The notes below the pieces were generated by a model. The model was not told where the DNA came from. It saw only the letters and a list, made by a program, of their open reading frames with translations, and did no database searches. This document shows, piece by piece, positions 30,135 through 39,166 of a stretch of 64,000 nt of DNA. Made by a program: the position numbers and the translations under genes. Position 1 is the first letter of the stretch, and every line of letters begins with the position of its first letter. Source of the stretch: Alkalihalobacillus sp. TS-13 (GTDB lineage Bacteria > Bacillota > Bacilli > Bacillales > Fictibacillaceae); contig NZ_JAHKSI010000008.1 of assembly GCF_019720915.1 (NCBI RefSeq), positions 1 to 64,000 of the forward strand, read 5' to 3'.

Positions 30135-30156
30135 TTTACGTAAGCGTTTACGTAAA
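30135..30156. promoter_or_regulatory. LacI-type operator 2 (extended palindrome)
   Basis: The core GTAAGCGTTTAC at 30140-30151 is extended on both sides, so the whole 22-base stretch is a palindrome except at its centre. It lies 20 bases before the GH13 start codon. Confidence 0.8.
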
Positions 30157-30176
30157 TTTACGAGGAGGACGAGAAA

Positions 30177-31868
30177 ATGCCAGAACAATGGTGGAAAGAA
30201 AGTGTAGTTTATCAAATTTATCCGCGCAGTTTTAATGATAAGAATGGAGATGGAATTGGAGATATTCCAGGGATCACGGAAAAACTGGATTACTTAGTGA
30301 AGTTAGGGGTGGATGTCATTTGGCTTTCTCCTGTCTATGACTCTCCTAATGATGATAACGGCTATGACATCCGTAATTACAAAGCCATTATGGATGAATT
30401 CGGAAGCATGGAAGACTTTGATCGCTTACTGGAAGAAGCCCATCACAAAGGATTGAAAATTGTCATGGACCTTGTGGTTAATCATACCTCTGACGAGCAC
30501 CCGTGGTTTGTTGAATCAAAGTCATCGAAAGACAGTCCAAAAAGGGGTTACTACATATGGAAAGAAGGTCAAAACGGCCAACCCCCTACGAATTGGGAAG
30601 CGGCTTTCAGTGGTTCTACATGGGAATATGATGAATCGTCAGATGAATATTATCTACATATTTTTTCGAAGAAGCAGCCTGATTTGAATTGGGAAAATGA
30701 AGAAGTCCGTACAGAAGTTTACGACATGATGTCCTGGTGGCTGGATAAAGGCATTGATGGATTTCGTATGGATGTCGTGAATTTTATTTCCAAGGACCCC
30801 AGTTTTCCAGATGGGGAAGTCCAGGAAGGAAAAGCGTATGGGGATGGAAGTCCTTATTTTATGAACGGCCCTCGTATTCACGAGTTCTTACATGAAATGA
30901 ATAAGGAAGTTCTTTCCAAATATGACATTATGACGGTTGGCGAAATGCCGGGAGTGACACCTGAAGAAGGCAAACTTTATACAGCGGAAGATCGAAATGA
31001 GTTGAATATGGTGTTCCACTTTGAGCACATGGGTGTCGATGGAGGAGGCCCCCTTGGAAAATGGTCGCTGAATGACTGGAAACTTACTGACTTGAAAAAA
31101 ATCTTGTCCAAATGGCAGTACGAATTAGAAGAACAGGGATGGAACAGTTTGTATTGGAACAACCATGATCAGCCAAGAGTGGTATCGCGATTTGGGGATG
31201 ATCGGGAGTATCGTAAGAAGTCGGCAAAGATGCTCGGAACATGTCTTCATCTAATGAAAGGGACTCCATACATCTATCAGGGAGAAGAGCTAGGCATGAC
31301 GAATGTCGCCTTCGATACGATAGAGGATTATGAAGACCTTGAATCATTGAACATGTACGAGGAGCGGGTGAATCAATACGGAGATAACATCAAGGATGTC
31401 ATGGAACGAATCCATTATAAAGGCCGGGACAACGCAAGGACGCCTATGCAATGGTCAGCAGAGGAACATGGAGGCTTTACGACAGGGACACCTTGGCTCC
31501 GTGTCAATCCTAACTATAAAACGATCAACGCAGAAGAGGCCTTAGACGATCCAAATTCCATTTTCCATTACTATCAAAAATTAATCCAGCTCCGTAAATC
31601 GAAAGATGTTGTCGTTCATGGGAAATTTGACTTGCTGCTTGAAAATAGTGAAGACATATTTGCCTATACCCGGACCTATGAGGGAGAAGTATTGCTTGTT
31701 CTTTGTAATTTCACGAATAAAGAGCAGGAAGCGGATCTTAGCGAATTTCATGAAAAAAGTGGTGAAATCGTTCTGACCAACCGAGAAGGAAAGATCCTCA
31801 CCCACCCAGACCTTTCTAAAGTCACGCTTGAGCCATATGAGGCTACGGTTATCACTACTGAGAAATAG
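30177..31868 (+). CDS. GH13 alpha-glucosidase (oligo-1,6-glucosidase type)
   Basis: Cytoplasmic hydrolase of 563 residues with no signal peptide, expected to split imported short alpha-glucosides. It opens WWKESVVYQIYPRSFNDKNG. Catalytic residues: Asp about 199 in DGFRMDVVNF, Glu about 256 in VGEMPG, Asp about 331 in NNHDQPR. The valine after the nucleophile is the residue linked to alpha-1,6 preference in this family, so isomaltose-like substrates are likely but not proven. AGGAGG precedes the ATG. It belongs to the LacI-controlled group and follows operator 2. Confidence 0.92.
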   Translation: MPEQWWKESVVYQIYPRSFNDKNGDGIGDIPGITEKLDYLVKLGVDVIWLSPVYDSPNDDNGYDIRNYKAIMDEFGSMEDFDRLLEEAHHKGLKIVMDLVVNHTSDEHPWFVESKSSKDSPKRGYYIWKEGQNGQPPTNWEAAFSGSTWEYDESSDEYYLHIFSKKQPDLNWENEEVRTEVYDMMSWWLDKGIDGFRMDVVNFISKDPSFPDGEVQEGKAYGDGSPYFMNGPRIHEFLHEMNKEVLSKYDIMTVGEMPGVTPEEGKLYTAEDRNELNMVFHFEHMGVDGGGPLGKWSLNDWKLTDLKKILSKWQYELEEQGWNSLYWNNHDQPRVVSRFGDDREYRKKSAKMLGTCLHLMKGTPYIYQGEELGMTNVAFDTIEDYEDLESLNMYEERVNQYGDNIKDVMERIHYKGRDNARTPMQWSAEEHGGFTTGTPWLRVNPNYKTINAEEALDDPNSIFHYYQKLIQLRKSKDVVVHGKFDLLLENSEDIFAYTRTYEGEVLLVLCNFTNKEQEADLSEFHEKSGEIVLTNREGKILTHPDLSKVTLEPYEATVITTEK

Positions 31869-31891
31869 TCGGGAGGCTTTTTGGCGTTAAA

Positions 31892-31903
31892 CGTAAACGT
31901 TTA
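31892..31903. promoter_or_regulatory. LacI-type operator 3
   Basis: A perfect GTAAACGTTTAC palindrome 20 bases upstream of the binding-protein gene. Confidence 0.8.
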
Positions 31904-31923
31904 CTAAAAAGAAGGAGTGGAGA

Positions 31924-33156
31924 ATGATGAGACGAGTCATTCAAATCGTTGCAAGCTGTCTTTTGGGTGCGTTCCTACTCTCGGGATGTGGAGAAAGTAC
32001 ATCTTCAAATGGAGAAGTGAACCTTGAACTGTTTTCCAATAAACCAGAAAACATCAACACCTATAACAAGCTTATAGAAAAGTTTGAGCAACTTCACCCG
32101 GACATTAATGTAGAACTTTATGCGCCGCCGTCTGCGGAGACCGTTCTCCGTACAAGGCTTGTGAAAGAGGATATGCCTGATATCCTCTCTATCGCAGGGA
32201 GTGCACTTTATGGTGAACTGGCAGATGCCGGGATATTGAAAGATTACTCAGGAACAAAAATGATTGAAAATGTTCAACCAAGTTATGTTGATATGATTGA
32301 TCAGCTTGTTCCTGGAAATAACGAGGGGACATACGGCATTCCATATGCTACAAACGCTAACGCTGTCATCTATAACAAGAAGCTGATGGATGAGCTGGGG
32401 CTAGAGGTTCCAAATACGTGGGATGAATTTATAGCAGCATTAGAAAAGGCTGAACAGGAAGGTGTTACCCCGATTTACTTTACGTTGAAGGATGCGTGGA
32501 CAGGCATGATTCCTTGGAATGCCGTGGCGGGCGTTTTACAGCCAGATCATTTTGCGGAAAAAAAGAACAGCGGGGAAGCAAGTTTCCAGAAAGACTACCA
32601 AGAAGTGACGGGCAAAATGCTACAGCTATTAGAATACGGTTTAAATGACAATCTCCAATACGGGTATAACGATGGAAACAATGCATTTGCAAACGGAGAG
32701 GCGCTCTTTTATTTACAAGGGAACTGGGCCATTCCGGAGCTGAAAAAAGTGAATCCTGATGTCAAACTCGGTACCTTTGCCATGCCAGTTACCAACGACC
32801 CTGAGAAGAATAAGCTTGTCTCAGGTGTAGACGTCATGTTGACAGCCTTGAAGGATAGTGAACATCCGGACGAGGCGAGGCAGTTTATTGAGTTTATGGT
32901 CCAAGAAGAAAATGCAGAGCAATACATTGAAGAACAGTACGCCTTCTCTGCTCTTAAAGGTGTGAAACAAGAGGATGAAATTCTTAGTGGCCTTCAAGAA
33001 AAGATCGCGAATGATGAGATTACTAGTTTCCCAGATCACTATTATCCTAGCGGCATACAGGCCCCGAATTTGATTCAATCCTTCTTCATTGAAAAGAATA
33101 CAGAAGCCTTTTTGAAGAAAATGGACCGTGAGTGGGAGAAAGTCCAAAAACGTTAA
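31924..33156 (+). CDS. Sugar ABC transporter substrate-binding lipoprotein
   Basis: Extracellular family 1 solute-binding protein, 410 residues, tethered to the membrane by lipid. The signal peptide ends in the lipobox LLSGC, so the cysteine near residue 22 becomes the first residue of the mature protein. Family features include NTWDEFIAALEKAE and the late segment FMVQEENAEQY. Tandem ATG codons at 31924 and 31927; AAGGAG suits the first. The sugar cannot be told from sequence; neighbours suggest an alpha-glucoside. Confidence 0.92.
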   Translation: MMRRVIQIVASCLLGAFLLSGCGESTSSNGEVNLELFSNKPENINTYNKLIEKFEQLHPDINVELYAPPSAETVLRTRLVKEDMPDILSIAGSALYGELADAGILKDYSGTKMIENVQPSYVDMIDQLVPGNNEGTYGIPYATNANAVIYNKKLMDELGLEVPNTWDEFIAALEKAEQEGVTPIYFTLKDAWTGMIPWNAVAGVLQPDHFAEKKNSGEASFQKDYQEVTGKMLQLLEYGLNDNLQYGYNDGNNAFANGEALFYLQGNWAIPELKKVNPDVKLGTFAMPVTNDPEKNKLVSGVDVMLTALKDSEHPDEARQFIEFMVQEENAEQYIEEQYAFSALKGVKQEDEILSGLQEKIANDEITSFPDHYYPSGIQAPNLIQSFFIEKNTEAFLKKMDREWEKVQKR

Positions 33157-33171
33157 GGGGGAGAAAGCGTT

Positions 33172-34035
33172 ATGAGAAATCGGCAGCGTGCTTTTTTACT
33201 GATGGCGATGCCAGCCGTAATCATATTTTTTATTTTCCATACCTATCCCGTTCTTCAAGGAATCTTTTATAGCTTTACAAATTGGAGAGGCTACGGAGAA
33301 TGGGGTTTTGTCGGGCTTAGCAACTACTTGAACGTCTTTCAAGATGGTCGAGCGTTAAGCTCCTATTGGTTTACATTTAAATTTGCAATCATCTCTACCA
33401 TTTTAGTCAATATTTTCAGTTTAGCTGTGGCACTTGGTTTAAATGCGAAAATCAAGTTCCAAAAAACACTTCGGGCCATTTATTTTTTGCCAAATATCTT
33501 AAGTATCCTCATCATCGGGTTTATCTTCAACTTTATTTTTACACACTTCCTGCCAGAAATTATGGGGGTGCTTGGATTAGATTCATGGGCTAAAAATATT
33601 CTTGGCGACCCAGATACAGCTTGGATCGGGATTGTCATAATGACGGTTTGGCAGGCGACAGCCTTCAATACCATCTTGTATCTAGCTGGTTTGCAAACAA
33701 TTCAGGAAGATGTGTATGAAGCGGCAGAAATAGACGGGGCAAATGCTTGGAAGAAGTTTTTGAAAATTACCTTCCCATTAATTGCGCCATTTTTCACAAT
33801 CAATATGGTGTTAGCGATGAAAAACTTTCTGATGGCTTTTGATCAGATTATTGCTCTTACCAACGGCGGGCCGGGGCAGGCCACCGAGTCGATCTCTCTC
33901 TTAATCTATAAAGGTGGATTCGAAGGCGGGGAGTTTGCCTATCAATCTGCGAATGCCGTCATTTACTTTATCATCATTGTCGTGGTTTCAATCTTTCAAA
34001 TTCGTGTGCTTCAGAAACGGGAGGTGGAGATGTAG
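33172..34035 (+). CDS. Sugar ABC transporter permease (MalF/UgpA type)
   Basis: First membrane subunit of the importer, 287 residues, six predicted helices. The EAA loop that docks the ATPase is EAAEIDGANAWKKFLKITFP. It starts 15 bases after the binding-protein gene, and its stop TAG shares a base with the GTG start of the next gene. No ATP-binding subunit is in the locus, so it probably borrows a shared MsmX-type ATPase encoded elsewhere, which is common for Bacillus sugar importers. Confidence 0.93.
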   Translation: MRNRQRAFLLMAMPAVIIFFIFHTYPVLQGIFYSFTNWRGYGEWGFVGLSNYLNVFQDGRALSSYWFTFKFAIISTILVNIFSLAVALGLNAKIKFQKTLRAIYFLPNILSILIIGFIFNFIFTHFLPEIMGVLGLDSWAKNILGDPDTAWIGIVIMTVWQATAFNTILYLAGLQTIQEDVYEAAEIDGANAWKKFLKITFPLIAPFFTINMVLAMKNFLMAFDQIIALTNGGPGQATESISLLIYKGGFEGGEFAYQSANAVIYFIIIVVVSIFQIRVLQKREVEM

Positions 34036-34856
34036 TGGTAAAAGGAAAGAAAAATTGGCTCCTCACTTTTCTCTTGATCTTAGGGACTGTGCTTGTCTTA
34101 CTTCCCCTGTACTTGACCATTACAATTGCGTTGAAAACGCCCGAGGAAATGTCCGAATCCCTTCTCTCATTACCCAATGAATGGCGCTTTCAGAATTTTG
34201 CCGATGCCGTCGAGGTCACGAATTTCTTCAGTGCCCTGTTTAACAGTACGTTAGTAACTGTATTCGTTGTCCTCTTTACCCTTCTATCCAATTCACTTGT
34301 CGCCTATGCGATTGCGCGTAATATGCACAAACGGTTCTACAAATTCCTTTTCTATTATTTTGTCAGTGCCATGTTTGTACCATTTCCAATCATTATGCTT
34401 CCGATTGTGAAGCAGACAGCGATCTGGAATATCGATAATCCTATTGGATTGATTCTTTTGTATGTGGTATATGGTCTTGCTTTTAACGTATTCATCTACG
34501 TTGGTTACATCAAATCGATTCCGAAAGAGTTGGAAGAAGCGGCGATTATGGATGGTGCAAGTACATGGAGGGTATTCTGGAAGGTCATTTTTCCACTGTT
34601 GACACCAATGAATGCTACCGTCGGGATTCTTACATGTCTGTGGGCGTGGAATGATTTTATGTTGCCGCTTGTCATTTTAAGTGATCCGGACTTTGCTACT
34701 ATACCGCTAGTTCAATATATTTTTCAGACGGAGTTTAGTACCAACTATAATTTGGCCTTTGCCTCTTATTTAATGGCGTTAGCGCCTATGATTTTAGTCT
34801 ATGTCATTGCTCAGAAATGGATTATTAGCGGAGTGATGAAAGGGTCCATCAAGTAA
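34035..34856 (+). CDS. Sugar ABC transporter permease (MalG/UgpE type)
   Basis: Second membrane subunit, 273 residues, six helices. The EAA loop is EAAIMDGASTWRVFWKVIFP. The start is a GTG overlapping the previous stop by one base, so the two permeases are translated in step. The 190-base gap to the GH97 gene has an operator but no clear terminator, so read-through is possible. Confidence 0.93.
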   Translation: MVKGKKNWLLTFLLILGTVLVLLPLYLTITIALKTPEEMSESLLSLPNEWRFQNFADAVEVTNFFSALFNSTLVTVFVVLFTLLSNSLVAYAIARNMHKRFYKFLFYYFVSAMFVPFPIIMLPIVKQTAIWNIDNPIGLILLYVVYGLAFNVFIYVGYIKSIPKELEEAAIMDGASTWRVFWKVIFPLLTPMNATVGILTCLWAWNDFMLPLVILSDPDFATIPLVQYIFQTEFSTNYNLAFASYLMALAPMILVYVIAQKWIISGVMKGSIK

Positions 34857-34968
34857 AGACGTCATCAATAGAAAGCCCAATACCTTTCATGCATACTTGA
34901 TACTTTTAAAAAAGGAAGGTTCCATGAAATTAAGCTTCTGTAAAGGGGGGATGTCTACACTCCCATAC

Positions 34969-34980
34969 GTAAACGTTTAC
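34969..34980. promoter_or_regulatory. LacI-type operator 4
   Basis: A perfect GTAAACGTTTAC about 70 bases before the GH97 start. I do not see a convincing sigma-A promoter beside it. Confidence 0.75.
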
Positions 34981-35048
34981 ACTTGATGCTATTGAAGAAT
35001 TTCAAACTTGTTCTTGTCACGTCCCATCTAACTATGAGGAGGAAGAAA

Positions 35049-38000
35049 ATGATTAGAAAAAGTATAACCCTTTTTGTCATGCTGAGCATCCTGCTTTCTT
35101 TTTCAGCCACTATGGTGTGGGCTGATGGTTCATCTGCTTCTGTAAGCTCGCCAAATGGGAAAATCGATTTAACCTTCAACCTTAATGAAAACGGGGAACC
35201 CCAATACCAGCTCTCTCATGAGAAGGTGCAATTGGTTAGGCCTTCTTCAATGGGTTTTCAGTTTAAAGACCAAGATCCATTGAACAGTAATTTTGAAATT
35301 GTGGATACATCGACGGAAACGTTTAATGAAAGCTGGGAGCCTGTGTGGGGAGAAAAGGATACCATCAAGAACCACTACAATCAGTTAACCGTGTATCTCC
35401 AGGAAAAAGAGTCCCCACACAGAAAAATGAATCTCGTCTTCCGAGCTTATGACGATGGAATAGGTTTTCGCTATACGCTGCCAAAACAAAAGAACTTAGA
35501 TGAGAACCTGCAAATTACTTCGGAGGATACGGAATATAAATTTTCCAGCAATAACACGTCCTGGTGGATCCCGAATGACTGGGACAGTTACGAATACAAT
35601 TACAAGCAAACACCGTTAAGTGAGGTTAAGGAAGTCAGCACCCCATTTACAATGAAAACACCAAAAGGGATTCACATGACGGTACATGAAGCGGAGCTCG
35701 TCGACTACTCAGGGATGGCTTTGCAGGCGGTAGAAGGGGAAAAGAATACATTCAAAAGTATTCTTGCTCCATGGCCGGACAGCGATGTGAAAGTGAAAAA
35801 GGATACCCTTCCTGTTGAAACTCCGTGGAGAACGATTGAAATCGGTGAGGATGCTGGGGATCTAGTGGAATCGGACATGATTTTGAACCTAAATGAACCT
35901 AGTAAAATCGAGGATACCTCATGGATAGAACCCATGAAATATGTGGGTGTTTGGTGGGAAATGATCAGTGGAAAATCAACCTGGGCATCCGGAGAAAAGC
36001 ATGGAGCAACAACGGAAAATGCCAAACGCTATATCGACTTTGCGAATCAATACTTAGACACTGAAAATCAAAATATCGGTCTGCTAGTGGAAGGTTGGAA
36101 TATCGGCTGGGATGGAAATTGGATAGAAAATGGGGATCAATTTAGTTTTACGGAACCTTACCCTGATTATGACTTAGAAGAAGTAGTTCAATATTCCAAA
36201 GATCGTAACGTTTCCTATATTATGCATAATGAAACATCTGGAGATATCCTCAATTATGAGGAGCAAATGGATGAAGCATACCGTTTATATCAACAACTGG
36301 GGATTCATGCGATTAAGAGTGGGTACGTTGCTGACAACGGTATACACAATCCAGAGGGCCAAAAACACCATGGTCAATATATGGTCAATCACTATAATCA
36401 AGCAGTCAAGAAAGCAGCTGAACACCAAATCATGATTAATACACACGAACCGATCAAATCGACTGGCCTTGAACGTACTTATCCGAACTGGATGAGCCGT
36501 GAAGGGGTAATGGGAATGGAATATGCTGCGTTTGGAGATCAAAATAACCCACCGGAACATGATACGATTTTGCCATTTACACGAATGATGGCTGGGCCGA
36601 TCGATTTTACACCAGGTATCTTTGATGTAGAAATTTCCCACGCAGATACCAGGGTCCATACGACTCGTGCCAAACAATTAGCTATGTATGTTACGATTTC
36701 TTCTGGTACTCAAATGGTTGCGGACTTAACGGACAACTATAAAGATGAAGAGGGGAAGATTTTGCCAGAATTTAAGTTCATTAAAGATGTACCTGTAACG
36801 TGGGACGATATTATGGTTCCAAATGCTGAAATTGGCGATTATGCTACGATTGTCCGCCGCAGTGGCGAGGAATTTTATATCGGTAGTATTACGGATGAAC
36901 AGGCGAGAGACTTGGATGTCGACCTAGACTTTTTGGATAAAGGCAAGAAGTATGTAGCGGAGATTTATTCTGACGCCCATGATGCGGATTTGGAGGAAAA
37001 TCCTGAAGCGGTTTCCATCCAAAAAGTGATTGTGGACCGCGATGATACACTGATCGCTTCCATGGCAACAGGAGGCGGACAGGCTGTACGAATGTATCCT
37101 GCTTCTAAAGAGGAAAGGAAAGAGCTTCCTAAATATAAGGCTCCTAAGCTGGAACTTTCCTATCAACATGTCCCAGAAGTTATCCAATCCAATGATGAAT
37201 TCCAGGTAACGGTAGAAGCGGAGAATAAAAGCGAAGTCGTGACAGGTAAAACGGTCCAATTGATGGTAAATGATGAGCAAGTAGCTGAAGAAAAGATCAG
37301 AATTGCACCTCACAGTACCAAAGAAGTGACTCTTTCTTACAATAAACTATTTGAACCAGGGAAATATAAAGTTCAAGTTGATGGACTAGGTGTTAATCAA
37401 GTGGAGGTCAACGAAAAAGAACCAACCTTTGAATATAGCGAACTTTCTGTAACAGCGGATGGGGAAAGAATTATGGCTGAAGCCACAGTGACCAATTATG
37501 GTACAACCGCAGGAACCACCACTGTTCCTTTCGTTGTGAACGGCGTCGAAGTGGAAACAAAAGATGTAGAAGTTCCCGCTCAAGCAGGCGGAGGCACTCA
37601 GAAAGTGACCTTCACCTATGATACAAATGGGAAAGCAGACGCTTATAAGGTTTCCATAGGGAACTTAGTACCTGAACCTATAGCCATGCCATTAATCAAT
37701 CTTGCGGGAAGCTGGCTTTTCCAAAAAGGAGATAATGAAACTTGGAAGTCTCCTGAGTTCGATGACAGCAGATGGCAAGAGGTCACCCTTCCAAGCAGTT
37801 GGGAAGATCATTCCAATTACTTCGAAGACGACACTTATGGATGGTATCGAAAAGCGATCCATATTCCAGAAGAATGGAAAGGCTATTCGTTAAAAGTGAA
37901 GCTTGGAAAAATAGATGATGTCGATCAAACGTTTATGAATGGTCAAATGATCGGCGAGTCTGGCACTTTCCCAACGGGAGAAGGAGAACAAGGAATGACC

Positions 38001-38171
38001 TCTGCGTGGGATTGGGAGCGCGAATATACGATCCCTGCTGAAGTGATTCGCTACGGAGAAGAAAATGTTCTAAGTATCCGCGTATTTGATGCCAAGTACG
38101 GGGGTGGATTATACGATGGACCTCTGACTCCGATTGAGCTAATCAAGGAAGATGAAGATAATGAGGAATAA
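35049..38171 (+). CDS. Secreted multidomain GH97 glycoside hydrolase
   Basis: A large secreted enzyme, 1040 residues. Signal peptide MIRKSITLFVMLSILLSFSA with cleavage near VWADG. The GH97 unit fills about residues 30-690: N-terminal beta-sandwich, then a barrel with HNETSG (Glu about 394), INTHEPIKSTGLERTYPN (Glu about 467) and REGVMGMEY (Glu about 485 and 491). The 18- and 6-residue spacings match the glutamates of the inverting alpha-glucosidase SusB, and KSGYV stands where retaining GH97 enzymes have an Asp nucleophile. Residues about 710-890 look like two CARDB-type repeats, and 890-1040 like a GH2-type sugar-binding domain. The start ATG at 35049 follows AGGAGGAAG. No anchor motif is visible. 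Confidence 0.88.
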   Translation: MIRKSITLFVMLSILLSFSATMVWADGSSASVSSPNGKIDLTFNLNENGEPQYQLSHEKVQLVRPSSMGFQFKDQDPLNSNFEIVDTSTETFNESWEPVWGEKDTIKNHYNQLTVYLQEKESPHRKMNLVFRAYDDGIGFRYTLPKQKNLDENLQITSEDTEYKFSSNNTSWWIPNDWDSYEYNYKQTPLSEVKEVSTPFTMKTPKGIHMTVHEAELVDYSGMALQAVEGEKNTFKSILAPWPDSDVKVKKDTLPVETPWRTIEIGEDAGDLVESDMILNLNEPSKIEDTSWIEPMKYVGVWWEMISGKSTWASGEKHGATTENAKRYIDFANQYLDTENQNIGLLVEGWNIGWDGNWIENGDQFSFTEPYPDYDLEEVVQYSKDRNVSYIMHNETSGDILNYEEQMDEAYRLYQQLGIHAIKSGYVADNGIHNPEGQKHHGQYMVNHYNQAVKKAAEHQIMINTHEPIKSTGLERTYPNWMSREGVMGMEYAAFGDQNNPPEHDTILPFTRMMAGPIDFTPGIFDVEISHADTRVHTTRAKQLAMYVTISSGTQMVADLTDNYKDEEGKILPEFKFIKDVPVTWDDIMVPNAEIGDYATIVRRSGEEFYIGSITDEQARDLDVDLDFLDKGKKYVAEIYSDAHDADLEENPEAVSIQKVIVDRDDTLIASMATGGGQAVRMYPASKEERKELPKYKAPKLELSYQHVPEVIQSNDEFQVTVEAENKSEVVTGKTVQLMVNDEQVAEEKIRIAPHSTKEVTLSYNKLFEPGKYKVQVDGLGVNQVEVNEKEPTFEYSELSVTADGERIMAEATVTNYGTTAGTTTVPFVVNGVEVETKDVEVPAQAGGGTQKVTFTYDTNGKADAYKVSIGNLVPEPIAMPLINLAGSWLFQKGDNETWKSPEFDDSRWQEVTLPSSWEDHSNYFEDDTYGWYRKAIHIPEEWKGYSLKVKLGKIDDVDQTFMNGQMIGESGTFPTGEGEQGMTSAWDWEREYTIPAEVIRYGEENVLSIRVFDAKYGGGLYDGPLTPIELIKEDEDNEE

Positions 38172-38354
38172 CTACCAACAAACATACAACTAGAGAGAGC
38201 GATACTGAACAAGAGTATGATCTTATTTGTAGTGAAGAATATTTCGCATATCTGTGAATCTATAGGTGCGTAATGGAGTATCTACGGTTATTTCTTGGTT
38301 TGATAGAATCTTTAAATCGAATTTATCATTTTGGGGAATTTTACTTGAAAATAT

Positions 38355-38411
38355 AAAAAGAGGTTTTCCATATGTTCTCTGAACTACTGGGAACCTCTTT
38401 TTTTGGCTTTG
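38355..38411 (+). terminator. Terminator after GH97
   Basis: AAAGAGGTTTTCC, a loop of about 20 bases, GGGAACCTCTTT, then T-rich sequence. The 180 bases between the GH97 stop and this hairpin show nothing else. Confidence 0.8.
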
Positions 38412-38450
38412 CAAACGTCTCATCCTTGCAAATAGATGAATGAAGCCATT

Positions 38451-38526
38451 TCCTCCTTTAGGTGTAAATTTCTTTTTACCAGTAGTTGGATCACCATTTA
38501 CTGCCTCTTTTTCGGAAATTAGCCAT
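38451..38526 (-). pseudogene. Remnant of a tyrosine-recombinase (phage integrase) N-terminus
   Basis: On the minus strand a strong AAAAGGAGGGATAAAAT leads to ATG and MANFRKRGSKW, then a stop. Shifted by one frame comes GDPTTGKKKFTPKGG. Together these match the arm-type DNA-binding N-terminus of phage integrases (xxFRKRGxxW ... DPxTGKRKxxxKGGF), with a small deletion and frameshift between the halves. Nothing of the catalytic domain follows; the sequence runs into the GH97 terminator. It is too short for certainty, but the ribosome site and both motifs in order make it hard to dismiss. It fits an island that has lost its integrase. Confidence 0.6.
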
Positions 38527-38556
38527 ATTTTATCCCTCCTTTTTTATACTAATCAA

Positions 38557-38973
38557 TTAACCGAAAAGAGAAAATGCCAGGACACAGAGCATTAGAATTA
38601 GTAGTAAGCTTTTACCTAAACGCCATATTAACGCTGGAGTAAAGTGGCCATCCTAGATAACTCGACTTCCACCTGATAAAATCGCCGGGCTATTCGAATC
38701 GGTTCCTGAGAGGTGATCGACATAGTCATTCAATAGGTGGGTGAGCGCCCCGTGAATAATAAAACCTCCAAGTAATAATAGAAAAAATAAAGACAATAAA
38801 GAGGTTACTTGCAATTGGTAATAGAGAAATAAGGGAAGCATGGTCCAAACAATCGTAGCGACACTGGAGGAAACTACTGCGATTGCTCTGAGTAAAAGCC
38901 AGTAGCCTTTTAAGTTGGGTAATGCTTGTTGAGTAATTGCCCACCCCTTCCTTGCGTAAACTGTATCTCTTTT
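38557..38973 (-). pseudogene. Broken UbiA-family prenyltransferase (N-terminal third)
   Basis: On the minus strand the frame reads through several membrane helices to LLNDYVDHLSGTDSNSPAI, the UbiA prenyl-diphosphate motif NDYxDxxSGTD, then LSGGSRVI. A TAG at 38653-38655 interrupts it, and the same frame resumes DGHFTPALIWRLGK and ends at 38557. Family members read SRVIQ-D/E-G here, so the TAG is a CAG mutated by one base. There is no start codon at the left end, and the remaining two thirds of a normal 300-residue enzyme are missing. It is dead cargo in the same stretch as the integrase remnant. Confidence 0.72.
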
Positions 38974-39107
38974 TCAGTTTAGATGACTATCTTCTATAAA
39001 TCTAGTAATGTCTGGGGTTTGAGGTATAAAATTTTTTCAACCTCCCATAATGGTTAGTAAAAAACATGGGAGAAGGAAGGACAATAACACGTTTGATACT
39101 GACTGTG

Positions 39108-39150
39108 CTGCCGAAAAAAACACCCCCCTAGCAAGAAAGCCAGGGGGGCA
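39108..39150 (-). terminator. Terminator of the 656-residue propeller gene
   Basis: On the minus strand: CCCCCCTGGC, loop TTTCTT, GCTAGGGGGG, then TGTTTTTTT. A very strong stem. Confidence 0.92.
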
Positions 39151-39166
39151 GAACTTATATCATACT

